From Exobasidium rhododendri (lineage: Eukaryota > Basidiomycota > Exobasidiomycetes > Exobasidiales > Exobasidiaceae): a DNA stretch of 64,000 bases. The position numbers and the translations under genes are program-made. This document shows positions 23,743-35,065 of the stretch, one piece after another. The notes below the pieces were generated by a model that was given only the letters and a program-made list of their open reading frames with translations, did not search any database and had not been told where the DNA came from. Position 1 is the first letter of the stretch, and the number at the start of each line of letters is the position of its first letter. The stretch spans positions 6,758,001 to 6,822,000 of the forward strand of contig CP110630.1 of the NCBI GenBank assembly GCA_026210745.1, read 5' to 3'.

Positions 23743-26277
23743 TCATGCCTTGGCGTCACGCTTCTTTGCTGCAGCTGCCATAAGATTAAGAGCACTTCCA
23801 GCCTTGAAGAATTCAATTTGGGGTTCGTTGTAGGAGTGAACAAGGGGCAGCTTGTCGGTAGAGCCGTCGGCGTGCTTAATGCTCAAGGTCAAGTCACTTG
23901 CAGGTGCAAACTTTTCCAATCCTTCGATCGAGCAGATGTCCTCCTTGAGAATCTTTTCGTAGTCATCGGCATTCTTAAAAGTAGCTGCTAGCAGACCTTG
24001 CTTCTTCAAATTCGATTCGTGAATTCGAGCAAACGACTTGGCAATAGCTCCGAATCCTCCCAAGTGACGTGGCTGAAGAGCAGCGTGCTCTCGAGATGAA
24101 CCTTCTCCGACATTCTCTCCTCCGATGAACAACCATCCTTTACCATCTGCCTTGTATCCGAGGGCAACCTCTGGTGTAGCCTCGAACTTGCCATCCTTGT
24201 GGTTGTACGATTGGTTGGCTTCGTGTGTGAATGCGCTAATGACACCGGAATATGTGTTTCGACTGATGTTGGAAATGTGACCTCGGTACTTCAACCATGG
24301 ACCACCGGCACTGATGTGGTCAGTGGTGCACTTTCCTTCTGCCTTGACGAGGACGTAGAGGTCCTTCTCCATGCCGGGCTTGTAAGGGCCCCAGGCAGGC
24401 AAGAACTCCAGTCGGTCCGACTCTGGTGAGATCTGTACTTGCACACCGGATCGGTCTTCTGGTGGTGCTTGGAAGGTCTCTTCACCGGGGTCGTATCCTC
24501 GCACGGGCAATTCGATTCCGACGGGAGCAGAAAACTTGAACTCCTTTCCATCGGCGCCCTTGAGGGTGTCAGTCATGGGGTTGAAGCACAGGTCACCGGC
24601 AAAGGCCATGGCAGTGACAACGTCAGGGGAAGCGACGAACGCGTGTGTCGCAGGGTTGGCGTCATTTCGGCCAGTGAAGTTTCGGTTGTACGAGGTGATG
24701 ATGGAGTTCTTCTCACCCTTCTTGACATCTGTTCGGTCCCATTGTCCAATGCAAGGTCCGCACGCGTTTGCCAACACAACACCACCGACACCTTCCAAAC
24801 TTTCCATTTGTCCATCTCTGGCAATCGTGGCTCGGATCTGTTCACTTCCAGGGGTGATGGTGAACTTGCTCTTGACCTTGAGGCCATGTCTGGCAGCTTC
24901 ATCGGCAATGGAAGCGGATCTTGACATGTCTTCGTAGGAGGAGTTGGTGCAAGATCCAATCAAGGAGACCTTGAGCTCTTGAGGCCAGTCGTTCTTCTTG
25001 ACAGCTGCTGCGAATTGAGAAAGAGGAGTAGCCAAATCGGGGGTAAAAGGTCCGTTGATGTGAGGTTCCAATTCGGACAAGTTAATCTCCAAATGTCGAT
25101 CATACTCTGCGTCGCGATCTGGTAGCAGGTTCTTCTGGTTTGCTGCAGCCAATTCAGCGATTTCTGGTCGACGAGTAGCTTTCAAGTAGTCGGCCATCTT
25201 GTTGTTGAAGGGGAAGACAGAGGTTGTTGCACCGATTTCAGCTCCCATGTTGCAAATCGTTCCCATTCCAGTGGCAGACAGAGACTCGACACCGGGCCCC
25301 TTGTACTCGATGATAGCACCTGTACCACCCTTGACAGTCAATTCACCGGCAACCTTTAGGATAATGTCCTTTGCTGAAGACCAGCCAGACAGCTTTCCCT
25401 TGAGTTCAACACCGACAACCTTGGGGCATTTGAGTTCCCAAGGAATGTCGGCCATGACGTCTACTGCATCAGCACCACCAATACCAATCGCAATCATGTT
25501 CAGTCCTCCTGCATTGGGTGTATGCGAGTCGGTTCCAATCATCAAACCACCAGGGAAAGCGTAGTTCTCAAGCAAGATTTGGTGAATGATACCTGAGCCA
25601 GGCTTCCAGAACCCAATTCCGTACTTTGCCGTGCAGGTAGCCAAGAAGTCGTAAACTTCCTTGTTGATGTCCTTTGCGCGAGCCAAGTCCTTGACACCTC
25701 CCACTTGTGCTTCGATCAGGTGATCACAGTGGACAGTGGTGGGAACGGCGACAGTGGCGAGACCGGCAGACATAAATTGCAACAAGGCCATCTGAGCAGT
25801 TGCATCTTGGCAAGCAACTCGATCTGGTCGAAGTTTCAAGTAAGAGACACCTCGGGTGATGTCTTGATTGTGGGGGTCGTCGAGATGTCCGTAGACGAGC
25901 TTTTCAGACATGGTCAAAGGTCGATTGAGACTGCAGAGGTACGATCAAGGAGAAGAGAGAGAGAGATGAAGAAATGAGCAGCTGGTTCCTGGTCTCGTGA
26001 TCTGCCTTGCATCTGTATGCTCGTGAGAGAGAGAAATGACTCACCGTTCTCGTACAATCTTGATGTTCTCATCGAGCTTCTTGTAGTTGATGTAGTGGCC
26101 CTTGCCCTTCTCCAAAATGCTCATGTCGACTTTGCGATTGAGCATGGCAGGGTCAATGTCCGCCACTTCTTCTGCGAAAGTAGCATAGCCTCGAGTGACA
26201 TTGCTTCGGAGTGCTGAAGTAGAAGCCAATGGCGACGAGATAGGGACACGCTTGATGGCGCGCATCGATGACAACAT
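23743..26277 (-). CDS. ACO1: Mitochondrial aconitate hydratase
   Basis: Interconverts citrate and isocitrate in the TCA cycle with a 4Fe-4S cluster. Two exons, 26045-26277 and 23743-25930 (806 residues), joined by a 114-nt phase-2 intron. The N-terminus ([14 protein letters not shown], then Ser/Arg-rich to residue 30) looks like a mitochondrial presequence. Family blocks seen: [31 protein letters not shown], the first cluster cysteine in [12 protein letters not shown], the other two in ACGPCIGQW, and the swivel-domain loop [15 protein letters not shown] near the C-terminus. The ATG at 26277 is the first in the open frame. Length is close to the usual fungal 780-790. Nothing looks damaged. Confidence 0.96.
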
Positions 26278-26786
26278 GGTGCAACCAAGAAGCAACTAAG
26301 GTAGTCTTCTAGGGTACAATTGATTGTGAGTAGATGCCAAGGAGACCAAAGGATTGTCAGGAGGAGAGGAAGGAGAAGAAGAAGAGAATGACCTACCCCC
26401 GAAGCTTTTTCGGGTCTCGCCAGCTGCAGGAGAGGTGCGACCCAAGCTATTTTCCTAGCCCTCTCTAATGGACTCTTTTTTGCACTCTTTTGTTCAAGCC
26501 GCTCTAGCCAACGAAAATGGTCGGCTTAATATCAACACACGTCGCTTATAACTTCGAATATCATTATTGCACCCAATACATTCTTCACTAAAGTTGAATA
26601 GAAGAATAGCCTGTCCGGCTGAAAGCGCCTCCTCATATCCCGGCTAGTCTGCTCCTCCGCCAACGTCCGCAAAGCACCCAGCCAATCGTAATGGGCGAAT
26701 TGTCAGATATTTCCCATTCGACCACGTGATGGGGCTGCTGCTCTCCTCGGCCAAGTCGAGACACACAAGAGTCGTTCGTTGATAGC
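26278..26786. other. Aconitase promoter region
   Basis: About 500 bp between the aconitase start (minus) and a possible small plus-strand gene. Contains a CCACGTGA E-box-like site near 26723-26730. No other feature seen. Confidence 0.5.
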
Positions 26787-27029
26787 ATGGCCACCACAAC
26801 ACCATGGCCACAGACAGACGTGCATGCCAATGACAACATTCACCAGGGCACAGGCAATTTTATGTCCGACAGTATCTTCTTTACCTCGCTGGATGGTGCT
26901 TTTGATGAAGACTTCTTGCCTGTGGAGACCAAAACTGTCTTACTTCTGTGCTTCAGCGCGACGTCTGTTGCTGCAGCTTTCCTCTTTGCCGTGGCCGCGT
27001 TTCTTCGCTACACAGGGCCGGATGTGTGA
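26787..27029 (+). CDS. Possible small single-pass membrane protein (80 residues)
   Basis: Not recognised. An 80-residue frame starts in a strong initiation context (AGCATGG: A at -3, G at +4). The first 45 residues are polar and acidic; residues 46-70 (VLLLCFSATSVAAAFLFAVA and following) form one hydrophobic helix; the last residues are RYTGPDV. The frame is not a shadow of another gene and lies alone between the divergent aconitase promoter and the GTPase gene. No intron was needed, although further exons cannot be excluded. It may be a small organelle-membrane subunit, or a chance frame; only context, hydrophobic helix and start signal support it. Confidence 0.4.
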   Translation: MATTTPWPQTDVHANDNIHQGTGNFMSDSIFFTSLDGAFDEDFLPVETKTVLLLCFSATSVAAAFLFAVAAFLRYTGPDV

Positions 27030-28160
27030 TGGGGGACGTCTTGGTATGAGTTCATCGCTGCTTGCATTCTCATCACTTTGCTTCGCGCACATCACTTACG
27101 GGAGTGCCAGCCCATCTCAGAAATCGCTTAAAGTAACTGTCGCTTGGCTTTACGACGTTCCTACCGGCAGTAGACTTGATAGTCTTTTGGTACCTTCAGA
27201 GAAAATTTCAGGGGAGGACTGCATCAGTCTGTGACGTTCTTCCCGTACTGATGCCGGAATCATACCTTTCAATAGAAGGCGAGTGTGGGGGAGCACTGTA
27301 CACGACTTGGAGAGCAATGGCGAAGGCTATAAGAAGGCAAAGTTCTATCTTCATCTTGAGGTTTTGCCTGGAGTAATGATCAAGACGAGTGGCAGTATTA
27401 CTCAGACAGATCTCTCGACTGTTCCTTAAGGAGACGAGCCAAATCTCTCAAGGGACGAGTCTGGAATTAAGACAATGAAGACTAGTCGTGCTGTGTTGGG
27501 CGTACTTCACACCAGACAGACTAAGCACCGTGTCAAAGAAGAGCGCTGATCACCCGACCTCAGCATTGATGTGGCAGTGCCAGCCAATCGAGGCTGCGAG
27601 ATATGTGATCGTAAAGCGCTAGATAGTCCCAGGCGTATAAAGGAGGAACATCGGTCGCTTGCGGCGAGTGAAGCCGCTCAGAGTCTTACTTGTTAAGTCT
27701 GAGCAGCGCTGCGTTGCTTGGTATCACTATCCGAAGCGAGGCGTGCATACCAGCAGCAAGGCGCAGACGTACGCAAGATGCTAGTGCTATCTTGAGTGCG
27801 ACTGACTCGCTATCATATAGCAACCAATGAGATGAAGGAAGGTGATCCCCTTTCTATCAAGATCAATGGAGCACAAAGTAACACAGAACGCGTGGCGAGC
27901 GATCTTTACGACGGGCGTCTCGACTGAAGTTGATTGTGTTGGTCTCGACTTGAGGCGTGGGATCTGTGACCGAGCCATTCAACGACGCGCTTGGGCCGCA
28001 TTTACTCGCCTTGGACTGTTATTGGATTCCCTTTACCTTTGTCCTCGTAGCAGCACCACTCCCTTCACTAGCATACTCATCATAGATAGACCTCGGGCAG
28101 GAAGTCGTAGGAGTAGGCTCTGTGAAAGTCCTGGGCTCCCGCTTTAAAGCTGTATCTACG
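27030..28160. other. Intergenic with a TATA box and clustered hairpins
   Basis: No protein gene supported. TATAAA at 27636-27641 is followed by short inverted repeats: GCGGC/GCCGC at 27661-27677, GCTCAGA/TCTGAGC at 27676-27704 and the palindrome GCAGCGCTGC near 27703-27712, then CAAGAT/ATCTTG near 27773-27795. These could belong to a non-coding RNA, but no known RNA family was recognised. The right end holds the promoter of the GTPase gene. Confidence 0.4.
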
Positions 28161-29372
28161 ATGAGCTCGTACACGCAAAGAGAGGGCGACGATGGATCTT
28201 CGAATGCCGGTACGTCCAATTCTTCCACAACGTCTTCTGCACGTACCAATACGACGATGAATAGAGCAAGCACGAAGAGCTCAACGAATGATCCGACAAA
28301 GATCATCGTCAAGATCGGAATACTAGGTGAGAGCGGGTGCAAGGGTGATCCTATGCGCTGCATACTTCAGGCAGGCAGGACACCCCTCTTCGTCTGATGA
28401 ATTTAGCTGACTCTGCTCTCTCTAGGCGATGCTGGAATAGGCAAGACCAGCATGATGGTCCGATATGTTGAGGGAAGCTTTAACGAGGTGAGACATCTCA
28501 CCCTCCCTACCAAGAGGCGGCGAGAGTGAAACCTCGACTGACTATGATCCTTGTACCAATGTTCCTCCTTTCTAGGACTACATCCAGACATTAGGGGTCA
28601 ATTTTATGGAAAAGACGATCAGCATACGAAACACAGAGATCACCTTCAGTATCTGGGACTTGGGAGGCCAGAGAGAATTTGTAAACATGCTACCGCTAGT
28701 GAGCAATGATGCTGTGGCGATCATCTTCATGTTTGATTTGTCACGAAAGAGTACATTGAATAGTGTCAAGGAGTGGTACAGACAGGCTAGGGGGTTCAAT
28801 AAGGTGATTTTGGGAGGGAGGGAGACAGAGAGGAAGGATGTGGCATTATCCTGGCGACTGAAATGCACCTGCACTACTACAGACTGCTATTCCTATCTTG
28901 GTCGGCACAAAGTACGATATCTTTGCCATGTATGGAAAGGAAGAGCAAGAAGAGGTGACGAAGCAGGTGCGCTGGTGGGGGATGACAGGAGGTGGTAATG
29001 CGCTTGGCGTCAGCTCACAGCAACTCCTTTCTTACTACGCTTTGCCATTGCAGGCACGAAGGTTTGCAAGAGCGATGAAGGCTCCTCTGATCTTCTCCTC
29101 GACCAGTCACTCGATCAATGTGCAAAAGATCTTCAAGGTGAGATGTGCTGAGTGGAGCACGGACGCACGCCGATTCATCTTCCGAGAGCTTACTTGCTTT
29201 GTTATTCACTCACAGATCATCTTATCCAAAGCATTCGACCTCAAATGTACGATACCCGAAATCAAAGAAGTCGGCGAACCTCTGCTCATCTATGTGAGAG
29301 AAGTGTCTGACAAGGGAGAGAGATTGAAGGAATGACACGCTGACGATGTGACTTCATCAGGTGGATGTGTAG
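28161..29372 (+). CDS. SPG1: Spg1/Tem1-type small GTPase of the septation/mitotic-exit network
   Basis: A Ras-like GTPase at the spindle pole that triggers septation (SIN) or mitotic exit (MEN). Seven exons: 28161-28326, 28426-28487, 28576-28803, 28883-28966, 29054-29137, 29216-29293, 29361-29372 (237 residues). After a Ser/Thr-rich N-terminal tail of about 45 residues comes the P-loop [11 protein letters not shown], the switch region [28 protein letters not shown] (the GGQ form typical of Spg1/Tem1 rather than Ras-like AGQ), the guanine motif VGTKYD and [14 protein letters not shown]. The last intron (67 nt, GTGAGA donor, TCATCAG acceptor) yields an end in PLLIYVDV; reading through it would instead add 13 residues and stop at 29335. 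No C-terminal CaaX box, as expected for this subfamily. Confidence 0.92.
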
Positions 29373-30566
29373 TGCCGGCTACTTCTCCCTGCGTTGAGAC
29401 GGTCTACGCAAACAATGCAAGGGATTCACTGACACAATCGTCAGTAGACACCTTGGCCTTCTATAAAGCACTGCTCCCGTCCTCATCTCCTCCTAATCAA
29501 GTCACTGCTACAACAGCACAAGGCAATCCCTCCCTTCACATCTTCTACTGTACATTCAAAAACCTCTCATTGTTAGTCATATTATCATCGACATTCTCAA
29601 ATTTCCTGATATCATGTTACTCGTCGTAATTACGCCGTAGCTACGGAGCAAACTTCATTAACGCCGTCATGCAATCTGCCACAAGCGACTGTCTAATTTA
29701 GTACTTCATCCTCGAGAAGAGCTTTGCCCGATTACCGCTAATTACTTGTTCGGCATCCCCCACAGATGGACGCGTGGGAATTTTGCCTCTTGGCACAGCG
29801 ATCGATTCTCTCAAAATTCGGGCTAATCTGTCAAATCCTCAAGAATGTTGAGGGACGCAGCTTGCATTAGGGTCTCTAGAAGTGGGCTAGGATCCTGACA
29901 GATCTCTTCGCCATTTGAATTTTATACGAGCAATTGAAGCACGGGCCGAGGCTCTTACCTCGGTCTTACCCGAGGGGAAATGGATCTCTACGAAGGGCAA
30001 GCTAACCACATCAACGCTGTGTCTTGTTCATGCTACAAGGACTGTGCCGTTATCTCTCGCACAAGATTGTAATGAGGATTCTATTTCTGAGTAGATGACG
30101 TAAAATGCAGACATGACACCCTTGCTCTGCTCATCTGCAATGTGCGCAGCACCGCTGTCTTGTCTTGTGTTCCTAGGTAAATCAATGTACCACAGATCCT
30201 CTTAGCGCGGAGAGATTGGACATTTGTCATCTTGTCAAAATAAAGACCGAGATAAGTGCGAGGCTGGCGTGTAACATCAAGCATTCAGCAGCAACCTTGT
30301 GTAGTACATCTCCTTCGATCTCTGTTGCGTTATCTCTCTCTCTCTCTCTCGCACAAGCTTAGTCTCAAGTCAAAATGTTCCCTCATGTAACACAGGATGC
30401 AGACATGGCATATTCTTGGCAGACACAGGTCCCTCGCCATCGCTCGTCGCCAGCTCAGCGACACCCTCTCGCATATAAATATGAGCGTTCACTTCTGCTC
30501 TCTTTTTGAGGAACCACAAGCAAGCAACCACCTCTTCATCTCGTCGAAAACAAGCTACCCGACCCC
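29373..30566. other. Intergenic, with an imperfect direct repeat
   Basis: No gene supported. Two copies of a motif pair (GTTATCTCTC...GCACAAG, then ATGCAGACATG) lie at 30049-30118 and 30329-30410, the second enlarged by a CT run (30334-30350). A TATA box for the next gene is at 30474-30480. Confidence 0.5.
30474..30480 (+). promoter_or_regulatory. TATA box of the RTA1-like gene
   Basis: TATAAAT lies 87 bases upstream of the ATG at 30567, the expected distance for a core promoter with a short leader. Confidence 0.5.
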
Positions 30567-31615
30567 ATGTCTACCCCCCAAATTTCTTCCTCTGATCCGG
30601 CTCTACAGGGTGTTCTCCAACGCCTTAATGAATTTGGAACGTATGGGTATAGACCAAGTCTACCGGGCAACGCCATCTTCTGTGCAGGTGAGTAACATGG
30701 AAGGGAGAATGAAACGATGAACGTATCGTTCTATATGCTAATCACTTCAGATCAGTCTGGGCAATCTGCGCGATCGTCCTAGCTTATCAAAGTATTCGCT
30801 ACCGTCGATGGTGGCTACTTGCTACTCTAGGCCTTGGCTCTATCTTTGAATGCGCTGGAAACGGTCTTCGGATCTACGGCCATTTCCATACAAGAGTAGT
30901 GAATGCTTACATTGCGCAAGAAGTCATCCTGGTCTTGACTCCCGCATTCTTTGCCGCTGCTCATTTCACCATTCTAACCAAGATCTGCCAATTGTCCAAT
31001 CCCTCCTTTATCTCGCCGATCAAACCCACTTGTTTGATACCGTTCTTTGTTGTCCTGGATGTCATTTCCTTGGCAGTTCAGGGTGCTGGATCTGCACTGT
31101 CCGCTACGTCAGAGATTGACGGCGATACTGTCAGCACGATCAATAGCCATGGACAGATTGTTACGGCTGGCCTCTGCATTCAAGTAGCTGGGTACGTAGC
31201 CTTCAACATCATCTTTCTGCTATTCATCAGCCGTGCAAGGAACTCTCCCGGGGAAGGGAACTCACGATTTTCAATTGGGAGCAACTCGACGAAGAAATTT
31301 CTTCTGGCTACATGGATCAGTGCCCTTCTTGTTTTGGGAAGAAGCATTTTCCGAACAGCTGAAATGGCAAAAGGATGGATTGGAGAAGTCGCTACTACAG
31401 AGTGGTACTATCTCGTCTTTGATGCTACCTTGGTCGCATTGGCAGTCGTAGTGCTTATCATTGTCTCGCCTACAAAGTTCCTACCAAGACCTGAAGATGC
31501 AACTAAGACTACGGGTCATAGCAATGACCACTTAGAAGCTCAAAATCTGGAGGCCGATCGGACAACTCTGGTCGCCAGCAATGGTAATGAGATGGAAAAG
31601 GATGCTTTCCGATAG
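30567..31615 (+). CDS. RTA1-like seven-helix membrane protein
   Basis: RTA1/RTM1-like proteins are fungal plasma-membrane or ER proteins linked to resistance to lipid-active compounds and sphingoid-base export. Two exons, 30567-30687 and 30756-31615 (326 residues); the acceptor used is the second AG of TTCAGATCAG, which keeps the frame (GNAIFCA joined to VWAICAIV). About seven hydrophobic helices are seen. Family-type blocks include FECAGNGLRIYG, VLTPAFFAAAHFTILTKI, VVLDVISLAVQGAGS, RSIFRTAEMAKGWIGEV and EWYYLVFDATLVALAVVV. The cytosolic tail of about 45 residues is polar. Neighbours are the GTPase upstream and, converging with 70 bp between stops, a secreted modular protein gene. The assignment is from motif memory of the family, not a search. 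Confidence 0.85.
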
Positions 31616-31684
31616 TGTTCGCCTGCATTACGAAAAGGATGGACGAGAGAAAGGCAAGTGTCAAAGCCTGCGCTCGTGTCCTTG

Positions 31685-33147
31685 TCATTCGGTAATCTTG
31701 CCCCGCCTAGCACGGAAAGCGAAATCCTGAGCTAGGTCTTCAATCTCTTGCCTTCGACTACCCTCGAATATCATGTCCTTCTGTGATTGTGACAGCGCGG
31801 CGATCACTTTGTTCTTGCTCGCACATCGGGAATTGTTGTCCTTGTATCTACTCCCCCTTATAGTCAATACTCGATCTGCGAAATCGGTTATAGCTTTTGG
31901 ACGCATTAAAGGTCTCGCTTGTGTGCGTTTGCCATGTCTGTTGAGCGTCGTCTCTTTTGCCTCACTTGCAGTATCACAGGCATACTTTTTGAAGACACGA
32001 ATCGCATCCTCTTCACTGTAATTCTCCTTGCTCAGATGATGGAGGACCTCTTTTTTCTTGTCGCCTAGTGCTACCAATATTTTGTGATCAGATCTAACAA
32101 TGTGGTCTGTCCCTTTCACTTTCAATAGTACCTCTTTCAATTGCGCTATTTGTTCCTTCTGTAGGCCATTCTTCCAGGAATTCGATCTCATCTTTGGTGT
32201 GTGACGAGTAGACATATATGTGATCAGCAAGTAGTCTCTCTCTCTCCATGACCTCCTACGTTGGAAGATCGTTCACTCACATGCTTCGAGGCGACATACG
32301 CCTTTGCAAGCAAGAATATCTCTTCTTCGGTGCTAGCAAGTAATCTCCTCCTCTCTTCGTCTGACAACTTGGTGAGGAGGGCAGAACGACTAGAGGTTAG
32401 CGATCTCTCATTTGCAAAGTATTGACCTCTCAATTGAAATACGAGATTGCCGAAGTGGATAAGCTTTGGAGCGTAGCTTCCTTTCACTTTCCCTACTGCA
32501 TCATAGTTCAGCCTGCGCACGCCCATCACCGTATTGCGGTACTTTGGGGCATGTTCTTCACTCATGAGAGTCCCATGAGCGTCAAAGTCGTTGTAATCGT
32601 TGACCGGCGGATCATCGTCATCAAGGAAGAGATGCTTATCGATCTCCCGTAGCTTCTGCTCGGTGAGTACTCGAAGATTAGATTCTTGACGGGAAGTGGA
32701 GTCAGTTGGCATACCTGAATAGCTAGAAGTGGAAGTGGAAGCTGAGATCGGCTGTGGATAATTGCTATGAGGAGGCAAAGGTGGATCGTAATGAAGTGCA
32801 GGAGGCCACCAGTTCTGCATGACCTGTCCTGCGCCACCTTCGTGGGCTTCCCCCGCCAGCAGTCGGCTGGGGTGACTTGAGAAAGGTAGAGAGGGCAGAT
32901 CTACATTTCCATAATAAGGCACAGGATAATGGACGTCATCGCCGCTGGTAGAGGCTTCACCATAGTGATATGTAGAGTAGTGCACGTCATCGACGCTATG
33001 TCGGTGCTGAGAGCTGGAAGCTTCAGCATCGAAATGCGAGAATCGTTGTGGTGGAGATTTGGGCGGTGCCGGCACAGGGTAAGCAAAGCCAGTCTGAGAG
33101 AGGATACTTAGATCGATCAAAAGCGCCAAGAATCCTAACGGTAGCAT
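31685..33147 (-). CDS. Secreted modular protein, cluster 2 member 1 (novel W-module family)
   Basis: Two exons, 32281-33147 and 31685-32191, with an 89-nt phase-0 intron (GTGAGT donor, CCAAAG acceptor chosen because it puts SWKNGL six codons into the exon as in paralogues); 457 residues. Signal peptide: MLPLGFLALLIDLSILSQ, cut near residue 22. Residues 23-220 are Tyr/His/Pro/Ser-rich, with the repeated pair VDDVHYSTYHY and GDDVHYPVPYY. Module 1 (about 228-289) is the non-Trp type with FQLRGQYF; module 2 starts at W295; module 3 (about 388-450) has FADRVLTIRGSRY. A dibasic GKR sits in the linker between modules 2 and 3 (about residue 377). It faces its paralogue at 33839 across a 691-bp divergent promoter. 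Function unknown. Confidence 0.78.
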
Positions 33148-33838
33148 GATAGTGAGCTTTTGTTTCGCAGTGAATGAAGCAGAGGTTGAAACCTTTCTTT
33201 AGCAAGAAACGACTCCCATCGAGTGGGTGGGACGACGACGCATGATCGATCCTTTTCAAAGGACCACGTCGAAGCGAGCAGATAAGGGCTGTGCCCAGGT
33301 GGCTATGTGTCTATTGCGTGCCTTCCTGTGCGAGCGAGTTCCTCTTAAGATCACGCCGAACGCCATCGCAGGAGCTGAGATACCACAGTGAAGACCGAAA
33401 GTTGTCACTCGGTCGAAGAACGTTTGTAGGGAAGGCAAGTCGAAATGAAGCTTTCGTCCTCGACACGATCCTCGCTCCCCTTTCTCGCAAAATTAATGTT
33501 AGCGCGTTCTCAATCGTGAGCCGCGCCTGTGGATTCGGATATGTCTTCGTCAAGATGACCCAAGGCCAGGGCAGCGCTATGGTCACCATAGCTACCTCTT
33601 CAAAAGATGACTTGTTACCAATTTCAGCACGAAAGGTCCATCAGCCATCGACAGTGTAAAGATACACAGCATGGCGGTCAAATACGGAATTAACACAGCA
33701 CAGTGTAATGTGGCGCAAATGTCAAAGGAGTACGCTCGATACGCTCGAACATGACCCTGAGAGCCTCTTCATTTCCTGGCTGGCGACGATAAAGTGAGAT
33801 GATCTGCGAATCATTCCGATTCTTACACTGTATCAATC
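33148..33838. promoter_or_regulatory. Divergent intergenic region between two secreted modular genes
   Basis: A 691-bp region separates the start codons of two paralogues read in opposite directions, so it probably holds both promoters. No TATA box was obvious on either side. Short open frames here have no signature. Confidence 0.5.
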
Positions 33839-35065
33839 ATGCTGTCACGTCTTCGCTCCGTGCTCGCGGCGATCCTCACTCAGTGTTTGGTAGTGCACGC
33901 TCTGCCGTTCGATCCCCCTCAACCACACTCAGGCGTACTGTCCAGCGAATACAATCATGTGCCTGAGCCTACATACGAGAGATATACGCACCCATCCTCT
34001 CAGTCTTCTGGAGCTCCAATCTACTATGGAGGCAGCTCATACAATACTCACACATACATCGATGAAAGGGGTTCGTATGTGCCGTCTTCGCACTATCAGG
34101 CGTATGAGCCTTACACAATCAATTTCGACCACCAGCAAGCGAACCTCATGAATGCAGCACACCCTGGAGAGTCACACCAAATGAGCCTGGATAGACAGGA
34201 GCGTGCCGCACTACAGACGATAGAGGAGCACCTGATGACCGATCTTACAGAAGGAGATTTAGAGGCATTCAATGGTCTAAGTTGCGAATCTTTCGACCAT
34301 CTATCTTCGCTTCTCCCTCCAGTGACTTCAGATGTGGCAGGATCGAGCGGCTATGCTGATGAAGATCGAGTTCACCTGAGTACTGGATCGGAAGAAATGG
34401 GGTACAAGAAGAGAGGAAGAAAATTCCAGTACTCGCAAAAGCAACGAGACTTCAGTCAACGAGTGATTGAGCTAAAAGGTACGCTTTTCACTCATCCACA
34501 CTCATGGAAGTGCAGCCAGTACAGGCTTCTACACTCACTGACAGATCGTGAGAAGATGATAATTGAGTACGGTAGTAGAGGAGAAGTGGACAGGCTCACG
34601 ATGGAGAAAATTGAACCAGTGAGTGCAGGTATGTACAGTATAACATGACGAGCTGAAAGGGAGAGCTCACGAGACTGCTGTCATCAGAGATTCAGGGCAA
34701 GGATGTGGACGGAAAATGTGCAAAAGCACGAAAGGGCACTTCTTCGTAGGATCGTCTCAAAGGTGAGGGAGTCACCGGATATGGAAAGGCATAGGATCTC
34801 GAAACACGATCGTAAAGTATTAGCTAGAATAGGACCCAAAATGCGTGACATCCTAAATGTTGCAAAGAGTGGTACCTTTGATGACGCTGTCGCCTTCGCT
34901 AAGGATGTCCTCCGCAAGGGTGCCGCAGATGCAACAGAGACTCGCGCACCCACAAGGTCAAAGAGGATGACTTCTAACAAAAGCGAAAGTAGAAGCAAAA
35001 GCAAAGTGGCAAGTCAGGGTAACAGTAAACGCAAAGGCAAGAACATTGCCCAAGAGAGGAAGTAA
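33839..35065 (+). CDS. Secreted modular protein, cluster 2 member 2 (novel W-module family)
   Basis: Two exons, 33839-34618 and 34688-35065, with a 69-nt phase-0 intron; 385 residues. Signal peptide MLSRLRSVLAAILTQCLVVHA, then a long Tyr/His/Ser-rich low-complexity region to about residue 195. A KKRGRK basic patch precedes module 1 (non-Trp type, QRVIELKGTLF, then SLTDREKMIIEYGSRGEV). The intron follows, and module 2 starts with W267 (ARMWTENV), seven codons into exon 2, with Leu at +12. The C-terminal 45 residues are extremely basic and Ser/Lys-rich (SKRMTSNKSESRSKSK and following), unlike the other family members. It has the fewest modules of the family. Divergent from 31685-33147 and in tandem with 35420-37461. 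Function unknown; the tail could bind nucleic acid or anionic polymers. Confidence 0.78.
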
